DNA of 64,000 nucleotides, from contig NZ_CABPSF010000005.1 in the NCBI RefSeq assembly GCF_902459685.1, positions 310,001 to 374,000 of the forward strand, written 5' to 3'. Source of the DNA: Pandoraea iniqua. GTDB taxonomy: Bacteria > Pseudomonadota > Gammaproteobacteria > Burkholderiales > Burkholderiaceae. Each line of letters opens with the position of its first letter. Position 1 is the stretch's first letter. This document shows, in pieces, positions 8,527-17,238 of the stretch. The notes under the pieces were generated by a model, which saw nothing but the letters and a program-made list of their open reading frames with translations, did no database searches and was not told the origin of the DNA. The position numbers were made by a program, and so were the translations under genes.

Positions 8527-9579
8527 ATGCGAATTCCAGTCAAAGACGCCATCGACTTCGGCAAGCAACTGCTTCTCGCGCAGGGTGTGCCGGACGATAT
8601 CGCGTACGACGTTGCGCAACATCTGGTCGAGTCCGACCGTGTGGGTTACGCGAGCCACGGGCTCTCGATTCTGCCGACCTATCGCAAGGTGCTCGAAGAC
8701 GGTCAGGTCAATCCGACCGGCCGTCCGAGCGTCATGACCGATCACGGCAATCTGCTGCTGTATGAAGGCAATCGCGGCTTCGGTCAGCACGTGGGCAAGT
8801 TCGTGGTCGAACATGCGATTGCCCGGGCGTTCGACAAGGGCGTGTGCATTCTGACGCTGCGCAACAGTCACCATCTGGGCCGCATGGGGCAGTACGGCGA
8901 GATGGTGGCGTTGCAGGGTCTGGTGTTCATGGCGTTCACCAACGTGACGAACCGTCAGCCGATGGTGGCGCCGTTCGGCGGCAGTGAGCCGCGCCTGACC
9001 ACCAACCCGCTGTGCTTCGCAGGGCCGCTGCCTAACAACCGGCCGCCGCTCGTGGTGGATATGGCCACCAGCGCCATCGCCATCAACAAGGCGCGCGTGC
9101 TGGCGGCCGAGGGCAAGCAGGCGCCGCCGGGCTCGCTGATCGACGGCAACGGCAACCCGAGCACCGATCCGAATGCGCTGTTCACCGAGCCGTTTGGCGC
9201 GTTGCTGCCGTTCGGTGGACACAAGGGTTACGCACTCGGTATCGTGACGGAATTGCTCGCGGGCGTGCTCTCGGGCGGCGGTACGATTCAGCCGGAACAC
9301 CCGCGTGCGGGCGTGGCCACGAACAACATGTTTGCCATCGTGCTCAATCCGCAGGTCGACTTCGCGGCGACGTGGCGTTCGCACGAAGTCGAGGCGTTCA
9401 TCGACTATCTGACGTCGTGCCCGCCGCAGCCCGGTTTCGACCGGGTGCAATATCCGGGCGAGTACGAAGCGGAGAATCGCAAGAAGCACCACGATCACAT
9501 CGACCTGACGGCGCCGATCTGGGAGTCGTTGATGAAGATGGCCGCCGAGCTGAACGTGGTGCCGCCGCGCACGTTGTAA
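8527..9579 (+). CDS. Ldh-family NAD(P)-dependent 2-hydroxyacid dehydrogenase
   Basis: This 350-residue cytoplasmic protein belongs to the malate/L-lactate dehydrogenase family that also holds ureidoglycolate (AllD) and sulfolactate (ComC) dehydrogenases; it is unrelated to the Rossmann-type LDH/MDH. An aggag site lies at 8516-8520. Visible marks: the catalytic His region LRNSHHLGRMGQYGE, the nucleotide-binding block VDMATSAIAINK, and the glycine-rich PFGGHKGYALGIVTELLAGVLSGG near residue 240. It probably oxidises or reduces the acid brought in by the SLC13 transporter encoded just upstream. The exact substrate cannot be told apart by eye. Confidence 0.88.
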   Translation: MRIPVKDAIDFGKQLLLAQGVPDDIAYDVAQHLVESDRVGYASHGLSILPTYRKVLEDGQVNPTGRPSVMTDHGNLLLYEGNRGFGQHVGKFVVEHAIARAFDKGVCILTLRNSHHLGRMGQYGEMVALQGLVFMAFTNVTNRQPMVAPFGGSEPRLTTNPLCFAGPLPNNRPPLVVDMATSAIAINKARVLAAEGKQAPPGSLIDGNGNPSTDPNALFTEPFGALLPFGGHKGYALGIVTELLAGVLSGGGTIQPEHPRAGVATNNMFAIVLNPQVDFAATWRSHEVEAFIDYLTSCPPQPGFDRVQYPGEYEAENRKKHHDHIDLTAPIWESLMKMAAELNVVPPRTL

Positions 9580-9683
9580 GCACCGATGCGCGACCGGGCG
9601 GCGCATGATCTGGCGAGACCGGTGTCGAGTACGTAACAAACGAAAAGGCGATGTGCCCGGCATCGCAGGGAGAAGTGAAACGC

Positions 9684-10109
9684 ATGGCATTACTCAAGGT
9701 AGATGTCGTCAGTACCGAGCGCGAAATCTATTCGGGCGAAGCACGATTTGTGGCGGTGCCCGGCAAGATGGGCGAGCTGGGGGTGCTGCCGGGGCATACG
9801 CCGTTGCTCACGCCGGTGCGCCCCGGCACCGTGCGCATCGAGAGCGAGGATGGGACGGATACCTACCTCTACATCGCAGGTGGTTTTGTCGAGATTCAAC
9901 CCGATCGCGTCACAATTCTGGCCGACACGGCCATGCGTGCCGAGAGTCTGGACGAAGCGCGCGCCGAGCGTGCCCGCGAAGAAGCCAGTGCCCTGATCGA
10001 AACCCAAAGCGGTGACATCGATTACGCGAAGGCGCGGGCCGAGCTGGCCGAAGCCGTCGCGCAACTCGATGCGATCAAACGCATGCGCAAACAGAAACAG
10101 TCGAAGTAA
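9684..10109 (+). CDS. atpC: F1Fo ATP synthase subunit epsilon, encoded away from an atp operon
   Basis: The product is 141 residues from the ATG at 9684, with ggagaag at 9669-9675; a longer in-frame frame upstream lacks such a site. Epsilon sits on the central stalk of the membrane ATP synthase and inhibits reverse hydrolysis. The N-terminal beta-sandwich shows the family segments [15 protein letters not shown] and [13 protein letters not shown]. The C-terminal helical hairpin (about residues 88-138) is complete, with [14 protein letters not shown] and a basic tail. The length is normal. No other atp gene is in the window: a dehydrogenase gene precedes it and an enoyl-CoA hydratase gene follows. 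It is therefore either a second copy or a displaced sole copy. Confidence 0.92.
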   Translation: MALLKVDVVSTEREIYSGEARFVAVPGKMGELGVLPGHTPLLTPVRPGTVRIESEDGTDTYLYIAGGFVEIQPDRVTILADTAMRAESLDEARAERAREEASALIETQSGDIDYAKARAELAEAVAQLDAIKRMRKQKQSK

Positions 10110-10180
10110 CCCCCTGCGGCAGGCCGACCGGCTTGCCGTATCGACGCTACCGCACACGCTGCGATAGCCGTCCCCCCGAC

Positions 10181-10217
10181 AAACCGCCACCGGCATTTGC
10201 CCGTGGCGGTTTTCTTT
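10181..10217 (+). terminator. Rho-independent terminator after atpC
   Basis: aaaccgccac at 10181-10190 pairs perfectly with gtggcggttt at 10203-10212 around a 12-base loop and is followed by a T-rich run (tctttt). It is one of the clearest intrinsic terminators in the window. Confidence 0.85.
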
Positions 10218-10270
10218 TGGGTGCAACCGCCTGAGGTAAACCCCGAGGCGATTCCGGTTGCGCCATCTTT

Positions 10271-10323
10271 TTGAAATAACTATATTGCTCTCAGATAACA
10301 GTTATTGCAGTGAGATAACTGTT
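10271..10323 (+). promoter_or_regulatory. Promoter with overlapping inverted-repeat operator for the enoyl-CoA hydratase gene
   Basis: TTGAAA at 10271-10276 and GATAAC at 10294-10299 are 17 bases apart, a sigma70-like pair. Over the -10 and expected start site lies a perfect 9-bp inverted repeat, aacagttat (10297-10305) and ataactgtt (10315-10323). AGATAAC also occurs twice in direct orientation, at 10293 and 10313. This geometry suits repression. A closely related gagataatt occurs in front of the IclR gene at the other end of the cluster. Confidence 0.6.
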
Positions 10324-10389
10324 TAGCGAGAAATGCGATGTTCGCATGACCGCCATCTCAATGCACACGTTCGTGCCCTTGGAGTTCAA

Positions 10390-11190
10390 ATGAGCGAGAC
10401 AGCAAAGCAGCCGGAGCAGGAAGTTCTTTTCACGCAGGTCGGCAAGGTCGCCGTGATTACGTTGAATCGTCCGCAGGCGCTCAACGCCTGGACCATCGCC
10501 ATGCGCGAGCTGATCATCGCGGCGCTCGAGCGTTTCAATGCCGACGACAACGTGGCGGCCGTGATCATGACGGGGGCAGGGCGCGCCTTCTCCGCGGGTC
10601 AGGATCTGGGCGAAGCCAAGCACTTCGACGGCGACACGGCCATCGAGTGGATCAAGGGCTGGGAGCATTACTACGACGTGATCCGCAGCCTGAAAAAGCC
10701 GCTGGTCATGGCGTTGAACGGCACGGCGGCCGGCTCGGCGTTTCAGGTCTCGCTGCTCGGCGACATCCGCGTGGGTCACCCGGGCGTGCGCATGGGCCAG
10801 CCGGAAATCAACGCAGGCATCGCCAGCACGACCGGCCCCTGGATCATGAATCACATGCTCGGCCTGTCGCGCACCATCGAACTCACGCTCACCGGCCGCC
10901 TGATGGACGCCGACGAGAGCCATCGACTTGGGCTCATTCATCACCTCGTGCCGGAAGACAAGGTGTTCGAGAAGGCGCTGGAAATCGCGACCGAACTGGC
11001 TGAGAAGCCGCCGGTGGCGATGCGTCTGGACAAGCAGCGTTTCCGCGAAATGACCGAAGGCACGTTTCAGGATGCCATCGAGGCCGGCATGCGCATTCAG
11101 CGCGAGTCGTACGAATCGGGTGAGCCGGCACGCATGATGGCCGCGTTCTTCGAAAAGCGCGCCGCCAAGGCACAAGCCGCCAAGGTCTGA
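10390..11190 (+). CDS. Enoyl-CoA hydratase/isomerase (crotonase family)
   Basis: The product is 266 residues from ATG 10390, with ggag at 10381-10384. The crotonase fold is evident: the oxyanion-hole segment RAFSAGQDL (about residues 64-72), a second oxyanion strand with GTAAGSAFQVSLLGDIRV, and the acidic catalytic region GQPEINAGIAST. The C-terminal helical trimerisation part ends in a Lys/Ala-rich tail. Family members hydrate or isomerise enoyl-CoA thioesters in fatty-acid or aromatic degradation. A CoA ligase, an ABC importer and an IclR regulator follow on the same strand, so this enzyme probably acts on the CoA ester made by that ligase. It has its own promoter and operator. Confidence 0.9.
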   Translation: MSETAKQPEQEVLFTQVGKVAVITLNRPQALNAWTIAMRELIIAALERFNADDNVAAVIMTGAGRAFSAGQDLGEAKHFDGDTAIEWIKGWEHYYDVIRSLKKPLVMALNGTAAGSAFQVSLLGDIRVGHPGVRMGQPEINAGIASTTGPWIMNHMLGLSRTIELTLTGRLMDADESHRLGLIHHLVPEDKVFEKALEIATELAEKPPVAMRLDKQRFREMTEGTFQDAIEAGMRIQRESYESGEPARMMAAFFEKRAAKAQAAKV

Positions 11191-11200
11191 CGCGCACAAC

Positions 11201-11217
11201 GTCCGGCCTGACCGGAC
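11201..11217 (+). terminator. Short hairpin between the hydratase and ABC genes
   Basis: gtccgg-cctga-ccggac is a perfect 6-bp stem ten bases after the hydratase stop, without a T tract. It may attenuate transcription into the transporter genes rather than end it. Confidence 0.35.
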
Positions 11218-11333
11218 GGTCGTCATCACAAGCCCCGCCGCGCAACACGTACCGTCGCGCGCGAAGCGGGGCAGCACACGCCACACACATACGGCATGCG
11301 CGCAGCGCCTGCCCCACGTTAGCGGAGTTACTC

Positions 11334-12416
11334 ATGTCTTTCTCGCACGACCCGCAAAACCCCTCGCGCCGCCGCCTGTTGCAAGCCGCCGGGACCGTTG
11401 CCCTTGCCAGCGCCTTGCCGCTTGCCGTTTCGCGCGGTGCGCAGGCGCAAACGCGCCAGTTGATCGTCTCCGACCCGGGTGGTCCGTACACCACGGCGTA
11501 CCGCCGCGCGTTCTACGACCCGTTCGAGAAGGCAACCGGCATCAAGGTGGTGAGCGTGGCGCGCGATTCGCAGCCGGTGGCGCAGTTCGCGGCCATGGTG
11601 CAGACGAAGAACTTCGTGTGGGACGTGACCACGCTGACGCTCTCTGCCGACATTCCGTATCTGGAATCGAAGGGTTTTCTCGAACCCATCGGCATGAAGG
11701 TGGCCGACTTCCCCGGCATCATGCCCGAGGCGGTCACGCCCGACTGGCTGGGGGTGGATGTGTACTCGACCGTGCTGGCCTATCGCACCGACAAGTTCAC
11801 CAAGGAAACCCCGCAAACGTGGGCCGACTTCTGGGACGTGAAGCGTTTTCCCGGCCGCCGCTCGCTGCGCCGCAGCCCGCTCGACACCATCGAACAGGCA
11901 CTCATGGCCGACGGCGTGCCCATCGACAAGCTGTATCCGCTGGACCTCGACCGGGCGTTCAAGTCGCTCGACCGCATCAAGCCGCACATCAATCTGTGGT
12001 GGACCTCGGGCGCGCAGGCCATGCAGGCGATTCAGAGCGGCGACGTGGACATGATGTCGACGTGGAATGGCCGTGCACAGGCGGCGATCGACAACAAGGC
12101 GCCGGTGAAGATCGTCTGGAATCAGGGGCTGTATTCCATCGAAGGCTGGGGCATTCCGAAGGGCACGCCGCGCGCCGAGTTTGCGCGTCAGTTCGTGCGC
12201 TTCTGTGGCGACGCGCAGCGTCAGGCGCTCATCACGCAGGACCTCGCTTACGGGCCGACCAACCTCAAGGCCTTCGACTCCATTCCGAAAGACCGCGCAC
12301 CGCTGTTGCCGACCGCACCGGACAACCTCAAGGGCATGCGTCTGCCGAGCCCGCAGTGGTGGGCGGAGAACCGCACCCGCGCGACCGAACGCTTCAACGC
12401 GTGGTTGCTGTCGTAA
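11334..12416 (+). CDS. ABC transporter substrate-binding protein, polyamine-type family
   Basis: This 360-residue periplasmic protein carries an N-terminal export signal with a twin-arginine-like motif (SRRRLLQAAGTVALASALPL) ending at AQA, so Tat export is likely. The mature part resembles PotD/PotF-type extracellular solute-binding proteins: LIVSDPGGPYTTAYRRAF near the mature N-terminus and a late GWGIPKGTPRAEFARQFVRF block. It delivers ligand to the permease and ATPase encoded downstream. The family also binds thiamine, phosphonates, iron and organic acids, so the name does not prove polyamine transport. The gene context (CoA ligase, enoyl-CoA hydratase) points to a carboxylic acid ligand. 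Confidence 0.86.
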   Translation: MSFSHDPQNPSRRRLLQAAGTVALASALPLAVSRGAQAQTRQLIVSDPGGPYTTAYRRAFYDPFEKATGIKVVSVARDSQPVAQFAAMVQTKNFVWDVTTLTLSADIPYLESKGFLEPIGMKVADFPGIMPEAVTPDWLGVDVYSTVLAYRTDKFTKETPQTWADFWDVKRFPGRRSLRRSPLDTIEQALMADGVPIDKLYPLDLDRAFKSLDRIKPHINLWWTSGAQAMQAIQSGDVDMMSTWNGRAQAAIDNKAPVKIVWNQGLYSIEGWGIPKGTPRAEFARQFVRFCGDAQRQALITQDLAYGPTNLKAFDSIPKDRAPLLPTAPDNLKGMRLPSPQWWAENRTRATERFNAWLLS

Positions 12417-12520
12417 GCCGTTAGTCGTCAGTCGTCAGCCGTTTGCCGGAGGGGGGGTGGCGAAGGCCATTCGCCGTCGCTGTCTGCCGTTAGCTGCACC
12501 TTGCAGGATGAGAGTCGAAC

Positions 12521-13594
12521 ATGAGTACCAAACTGGAAACTGTCGGTCTTGCCAAGACGTATCGCGAGACGCCCGCGCTGCTGCCCACCGACCTGCGGGT
12601 CGCGGCAGGAGAATTTCTCACGCTGCTCGGGCCGTCCGGCTCCGGCAAGACCACGCTGTTGCAGATGATTTCGGGGCTGGTCGAACCGACGTCGGGGCAG
12701 TTGCTGATCGACGGACGCGACGCTACCCGTGACGCTCCCGGCAAACGCGGCATCGGCATGGTCTTCCAGAGTTACGCGCTGTTTCCGCACATGAGCGTGT
12801 GGGAGAACGTGGCCTACGGCTTGCGCATGCGCAAGCTGCCGAAGGCCGAGCTGGGCCCGGCCGTGGACGCCGCGCTGGCCATGGTCAAGATGCAGGCCTT
12901 TGCGCAGCGGCTGCCCTCGGAACTCTCGGGCGGGCAGCAGCAGCGCATTGCGCTTGCACGTTGTTTCGCGTTCCGGCCGTCGATCATCCTGCTCGACGAA
13001 CCGCTGGGGGCGCTCGACAAGAAGTTGCGTGAACACATGCAGCTGGAGATTCGCCGCTTGCATCAGGAGTTGAGCGCGACGTTCATTTACGTGACGCACG
13101 ATCAGGACGAAGCGCTCACGCTGTCCGACCGTATTTGCCTGATGAATCAGGCGCGTATCGAACAGATCGGCACGCCAACGCAACTGTACGACCGGCCTGC
13201 GACGCGCTTTGCGGCGGATTTTCTCGGGCACTCGAATCTGCTCGACGGCGTGGTCGAGCGCCTGCCTGACGGGCGCGTGGCGTTGCGCATGGGCAATACG
13301 CTGGTGCCGATCGGCCCGAGCCCGGATTTGCCTGCCGCAGGCGAGGCCAGTTTGCTGGTGCGCCCCGAAGCGGCGCGTCTTACGCCGCCGGGCGACGGTG
13401 CGCTGGCCGGCACGATTCGCGAAGTCGTGTTCCTCGGCGCCGATACGCGCGCCATCGTGACGCTGGGGCACGAGGGCGAGGGCATCGAAGCCGCCGACTT
13501 CACCGTGCGCTGTCCGCGCGAGTTGTCGCCGCGCGTGGGTGAGCGGGTCGGCCTTTCGTGGGACGACAGCCGTGCCACGTTGCTCACGCGTTGA
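12521..13594 (+). CDS. ABC transporter ATPase, PotA-like with TOBE domain
   Basis: This 357-residue cytoplasmic ATPase has Walker A GPSGSGKTT (residues 37-45), a Q-loop in GMVFQSYALFPHMSVWENV, the ABC signature LSGGQQQRIALAR, Walker B IILLDEPLGALD and the switch His in YVTHDQDEAL. The last 110 residues form a TOBE regulatory domain (LLVRPEAARL) as in the PotA/FbpC/CysA group. It powers import through the fused permease encoded 96 bases downstream. A 104-base gap with short gtcgtca repeats separates it from the binding-protein gene. The family assignment is firm; the ligand is not known. Confidence 0.93.
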   Translation: MSTKLETVGLAKTYRETPALLPTDLRVAAGEFLTLLGPSGSGKTTLLQMISGLVEPTSGQLLIDGRDATRDAPGKRGIGMVFQSYALFPHMSVWENVAYGLRMRKLPKAELGPAVDAALAMVKMQAFAQRLPSELSGGQQQRIALARCFAFRPSIILLDEPLGALDKKLREHMQLEIRRLHQELSATFIYVTHDQDEALTLSDRICLMNQARIEQIGTPTQLYDRPATRFAADFLGHSNLLDGVVERLPDGRVALRMGNTLVPIGPSPDLPAAGEASLLVRPEAARLTPPGDGALAGTIREVVFLGADTRAIVTLGHEGEGIEAADFTVRCPRELSPRVGERVGLSWDDSRATLLTR

Positions 13595-13690
13595 TCGCGT
13601 AGGAATCACCTGCGAATCATGCTGACCGCTCTCACTGCGCCGATGCGCTATTCGATATCCCGTCAGGCTTGCGCCTAAGGAGTTTTTGCC

Positions 13691-15445
13691 ATGTGGCTTG
13701 TTCAACGCCTGCCTCAGGCGGGGCCCCGCTTTGCCTGGCCGAAGCGCCTGCAAGGCTGGTTGCCGGCTTTGCCCGCGCTGTTGTTTCTCGCGGTGTTCTT
13801 CATCGTGCCGGTCGTCGAGATTCTGCAAGGCGGTCTGTACGACGCCGACGGCGTGCTCTCGATTGCCCAGTTCGCGCGCATGACGCATTCGGCCGTCTAT
13901 GTGAAGGTGCTCGGCTCGACGTTCTGGATTGCATTTCTCACGGCAGCGCTTTCGGTGGTGCTCGGCTATCCCGTGGCGTATCTGCTGGCGCGCCTGTCGA
14001 ACCGGTCCCGCGAGCGCTGGCTGTTGTGGATCGTGCTGCCGTTCTGGACGAGCTATCTCGTCAAAACCTACGCGTGGATGCTGCTGCTCTCCAAGACCGG
14101 GCTGCTCACCATCGTCGCCACGCATCTGGGCCTGATCGACGACGCCAGCACGCTGGCACCGTCGCTCACGGGCGTGCTGATCGGTATGGTGCACGCGATG
14201 CTGCCGCTGGCCGTCATGACCATGCTGCCGATCATGCGCGGCATCAATATGCAACTGGTGCAGGCCGCCGAGACGCTCGGGGCTGACCGCACCACGGGAT
14301 TTTTCACGGTGTTTCTGCCGTTGTCGGGGCCGGGTGCGGCTGCGGCCGGGCTGCTGGTGTTCATCTCGAGTCTCGGCTTCTTCATCGTGCCGGCGCTGCT
14401 CGGTTCGCCGCGCGAATCGATGGTGGCGCAGTTGGTCATCTCGTCGGTACTGGAGCTGTTCGATCTGCGCTTTGCCGGTGCATTGTCGACCGTATTGCTG
14501 CTGTGCTCGATCGTCGTGTTCTACGTGTACGACCGCGTGGTCGGTCTGTCGTCGCTGGCCGGCGAGGCGCCGCAGCGCGCCGGTGGGCAGGGCGGCCGGT
14601 TGCTGCCGGTGCTGCTGGCAATCGGGCGTGTGGCGGGCAAGCTCACGCCCAGCTTCGGGCGCTCGGGTGGTGCCGGGAGTGGGATCGGCCTGAAAGCTTA
14701 TGCGTGGGTGATCGTGCTGGCGCTTGTGTTGCCGATTGCGTTCGTGGTGCCGCTCGCGTTCACCAAGCAGGCGTTCGTGGCATTCCCGCCCGAGTTGTTC
14801 ACGCTGAAGTGGTTCGTGGCGTTTTTGGAATCGAGCGTCTGGCAATCGGCGCTGCTGCGCTCGCTGGGCGTGGGGTTTGCGACGGCGGCGCTGGCGCTGG
14901 TACTCGGCTTCGGCGCGAGTCTTGCGCTGGTGCGTCTGCCGAGCCGCTGGCGCAAGCCGCTGTTTGCCGTGTTCATCGCGCCGCTGATCGTGCCGCGCAT
15001 CGTGGTGGCCGTCGGCCTGCTGTATTTGTTTGCGCGCTGGGAACTGGCAGGTACCAATGCCGGGCTCGTGATCGGTCACACCGTGCTCGCGATTCCCTAT
15101 GTGGTGGTGACGCTCTCGGCCAGCTTCAAACGCTTCGACTGGAGGCTCGATGACGCCGCCAAGATGCTCGGAGCCTCGGCCTTCACGCGGGTTCGCACGG
15201 TGCTGCTGCCGTTGCTGGCCGCCAGCCTCGGCTCGGCGTTCCTGTTCGCCTTCATCGTCTCGTTCGACGATCTGACGATTGCAATCTTCGTGTCCGGCGG
15301 GATCAACACCACGCTGCCCAAGCAGATGTGGGACGACATTCAACTGGCCGTCACGCCGACGCTCGCTGCCGTGGCCACCTCGCTGGTGTTCCTGATGGCG
15401 TTCTGCGTCTGGTTGTCTTCGATGTTCAAACGTAAGAGCTACTGA
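13691..15445 (+). CDS. ABC transporter permease with two fused permease domains
   Basis: This 584-residue inner-membrane protein is a head-to-tail fusion of the PotB-like and PotC-like permeases that are usually separate. Each half has about six membrane segments and its own cytoplasmic EAA loop that contacts the ATPase: AAETLGADRTTGFFTVFLPL in the first half and AAKMLGASAFTRVRTVLLPL in the second. A Gly/Ser-rich linker with a basic patch (about residues 285-330) joins them. The start ATG is preceded by aaggag at 13677-13682. Fused permeases occur in iron and 2-aminoethylphosphonate importers of this superfamily. Here the fusion provides the complete membrane pore for the unit. Confidence 0.9.
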   Translation: MWLVQRLPQAGPRFAWPKRLQGWLPALPALLFLAVFFIVPVVEILQGGLYDADGVLSIAQFARMTHSAVYVKVLGSTFWIAFLTAALSVVLGYPVAYLLARLSNRSRERWLLWIVLPFWTSYLVKTYAWMLLLSKTGLLTIVATHLGLIDDASTLAPSLTGVLIGMVHAMLPLAVMTMLPIMRGINMQLVQAAETLGADRTTGFFTVFLPLSGPGAAAAGLLVFISSLGFFIVPALLGSPRESMVAQLVISSVLELFDLRFAGALSTVLLLCSIVVFYVYDRVVGLSSLAGEAPQRAGGQGGRLLPVLLAIGRVAGKLTPSFGRSGGAGSGIGLKAYAWVIVLALVLPIAFVVPLAFTKQAFVAFPPELFTLKWFVAFLESSVWQSALLRSLGVGFATAALALVLGFGASLALVRLPSRWRKPLFAVFIAPLIVPRIVVAVGLLYLFARWELAGTNAGLVIGHTVLAIPYVVVTLSASFKRFDWRLDDAAKMLGASAFTRVRTVLLPLLAASLGSAFLFAFIVSFDDLTIAIFVSGGINTTLPKQMWDDIQLAVTPTLAAVATSLVFLMAFCVWLSSMFKRKSY

Positions 15446-15462
15446 TTCCTGCGGATTTTCGT

Positions 15463-17112
15463 ATGTCCATGTCCAATGCTGCCCGAGTGGTTCCGACGAC
15501 TGTGCCAATGACTGTGCCGTCACACCCGTACACCCGATATTTCCCCCAGCGCGCCGAAGGCGATCAACTGGATGTCGTGCCGCTGTTGATGGCTGGCCTC
15601 GCCCGCGGGGGCGCGGCGTCGCCGGTGACGCATCCGGTCGTCGTTTATGAAGGCGAAGCCATCGACCGGGCGCAGATGGCGCAACGCGTGGCGGCCATGC
15701 AGGCGTGGTTTGCCGCGCAAGGTCTCGTGCCCGGTGACCGCGTCGCCGTCATGCTCGGCAATAGCGCCACGCAGGTGGCGTTGATCTATGCGCTGATGCT
15801 TTCGGGACTCGTCTGGGTGCCGGTCAATACCCGCCTCAAGGGCGATGGCCTCGAATACCTGCTGGGGCACGCCAAGCCTAAGTTGCTGATCGCGGAGCCG
15901 GCGTTCGGTGACGTGCTCGATGCCGGGCTGGCGCTCGCTGCGCAGCAACCCGGGCATCACGGACCGAGCGTCGTCCGGTGCTGGTTGAGCGACGTGCAAC
16001 GCCAAGCGTCGGCCTTCGACGGCGCGGCGCTGCGGGCCGCGCCGGTCACCCCGGCCTCGGTGCTGTGCATCATCTACACGTCGGGCACGACGGGGGCGCC
16101 GAAGGGCGTGCTCTTCACGCACCGCATGATGCGCATCGCCAGCGAGGCCGCGATGCAGGTGGCCGATGCCGGCAACGGCGACCGCCTGTTCCTGTGGGAG
16201 CCGCTGTGCCATATCGGTGGTGCGCAGATGCTGTTGCTGCCGTTTCTGGCCGACGTCGAAATGCATGTGGTCGAACGGTTCTCCGCCAGCCGTTTCTGGC
16301 AGCAGTGCGAGGCGGCGCAGGCGACGCATCTGCACTATCTGGGCGGCATTCTCGACATTCTGATGCAACAGCCGCGAGAGGCCCAGCCGGCGAACAACAG
16401 TCTGCGCGTGGCGTGGGGCGCGGGGGTTGCGGCCAGCGCATGGCAGGCGACGCGCGAGCGTTTGCAGTGCGCACTGCGCGAGTGCTATGGCATGACGGAA
16501 TGCTCCAGCTTTGCCACGCTCAACGACACCGATACGCCGGGTTCTATCGGTCACGCGCTGCCGTGGCTCACGCTGGAATTACTCGACGATGAAGGTCGTC
16601 CGGTGCCTGATGGCGAACTGGGCGAGATCGTGTTGTCGAGCGATGTCGACGGGGTGTTCCTGCCGGGCTATCTCGATAACCCGGAAGCCAGCGCCAAGGC
16701 GTTGCGCGACGGCAAGCTCTACACGGGCGACAGCGCGCGCCGCAGCCCGGATGGCAGTCTGGTGTTCGTCGGACGCCGCACTGACAGCATGCGTGTGCGC
16801 GGGGAGAACGTGTCGGCGTGGGAGATCGAGCGCGTATTTGCACGACATCCGGCGGTGGCGGCCTGCGCGGCGATTGGCGTTGCGAGCGAGATCGGCGAGC
16901 AGGACGTGCTGCTCTACGTGCAGTTTCGCGACGGTCAGGCGATCGACTGGACGACGCTTGCGGCATGGGCCGGCGACAAGCTCGCCAGTTACCAGCGCCC
17001 GCGCTACTATCGCGAAACCGCGCGCTTCGAGACCACACCTTCGGAGCGCATTCGCAAGCATCTGCTGTCGCGCGACACCGCACCGGCGTGGGATCAAACG
17101 GCGGCGAAATGA
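15463..17112 (+). CDS. AMP-forming acyl-CoA synthetase (ANL superfamily)
   Basis: This 549-residue cytoplasmic ligase would activate a carboxylic acid to its CoA thioester using ATP. Visible core motifs: the P-loop IIYTSGTTGAPKG, the aromatic motif ECYGMTECSS, and the hinge region YTGDSARRSPDGSLVFVGRR. The C-terminal lid shows RVRGENVSAWEIE. At the A10 position, where many members have the adenylation Lys in a TGK motif, this protein reads TTPSERIRKHL, so Arg replaces that Lys and a Lys lies three residues later. Some carnitine-CoA-ligase-like relatives also vary here. The gene is 17 bases after the permease stop, probably in the same transcript. The exact start is uncertain (ATG at 15463 or 15469). 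Confidence 0.88.
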   Translation: MSMSNAARVVPTTVPMTVPSHPYTRYFPQRAEGDQLDVVPLLMAGLARGGAASPVTHPVVVYEGEAIDRAQMAQRVAAMQAWFAAQGLVPGDRVAVMLGNSATQVALIYALMLSGLVWVPVNTRLKGDGLEYLLGHAKPKLLIAEPAFGDVLDAGLALAAQQPGHHGPSVVRCWLSDVQRQASAFDGAALRAAPVTPASVLCIIYTSGTTGAPKGVLFTHRMMRIASEAAMQVADAGNGDRLFLWEPLCHIGGAQMLLLPFLADVEMHVVERFSASRFWQQCEAAQATHLHYLGGILDILMQQPREAQPANNSLRVAWGAGVAASAWQATRERLQCALRECYGMTECSSFATLNDTDTPGSIGHALPWLTLELLDDEGRPVPDGELGEIVLSSDVDGVFLPGYLDNPEASAKALRDGKLYTGDSARRSPDGSLVFVGRRTDSMRVRGENVSAWEIERVFARHPAVAACAAIGVASEIGEQDVLLYVQFRDGQAIDWTTLAAWAGDKLASYQRPRYYRETARFETTPSERIRKHLLSRDTAPAWDQTAAK

Positions 17113-17165
17113 GTGCGCAGGCGGGGTGGATTGTGCGTTCGTGAGTTCGTCCGAAAGGGATTTTC

Positions 17166-17210
17166 GAGTTATCGATATAAAATAGACTCTTATTTTTATG
17201 AGATAATTCA
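17166..17210 (+). promoter_or_regulatory. AT-rich promoter/operator region of the IclR gene
   Basis: An AT-rich stretch includes a tataaa hexamer at 17176-17181 and the element atgagataattc at 17198-17209. The core gagataa(c/t)t also occurs at the enoyl-CoA hydratase operator (10312-10320). I infer that the IclR protein binds both and so controls itself and the cluster. Confidence 0.45.
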
Positions 17211-17238
17211 GGCCTGACTGCCTTATTCCATCACGATT

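Noticed and set aside
12428-15523. A 1031-codon open frame on the minus strand
   Set aside because: It is antisense to the ABC ATPase and fused permease, both with full family motifs. Its Arg/Gln/His-rich composition is that of a shadow frame in GC-rich DNA.
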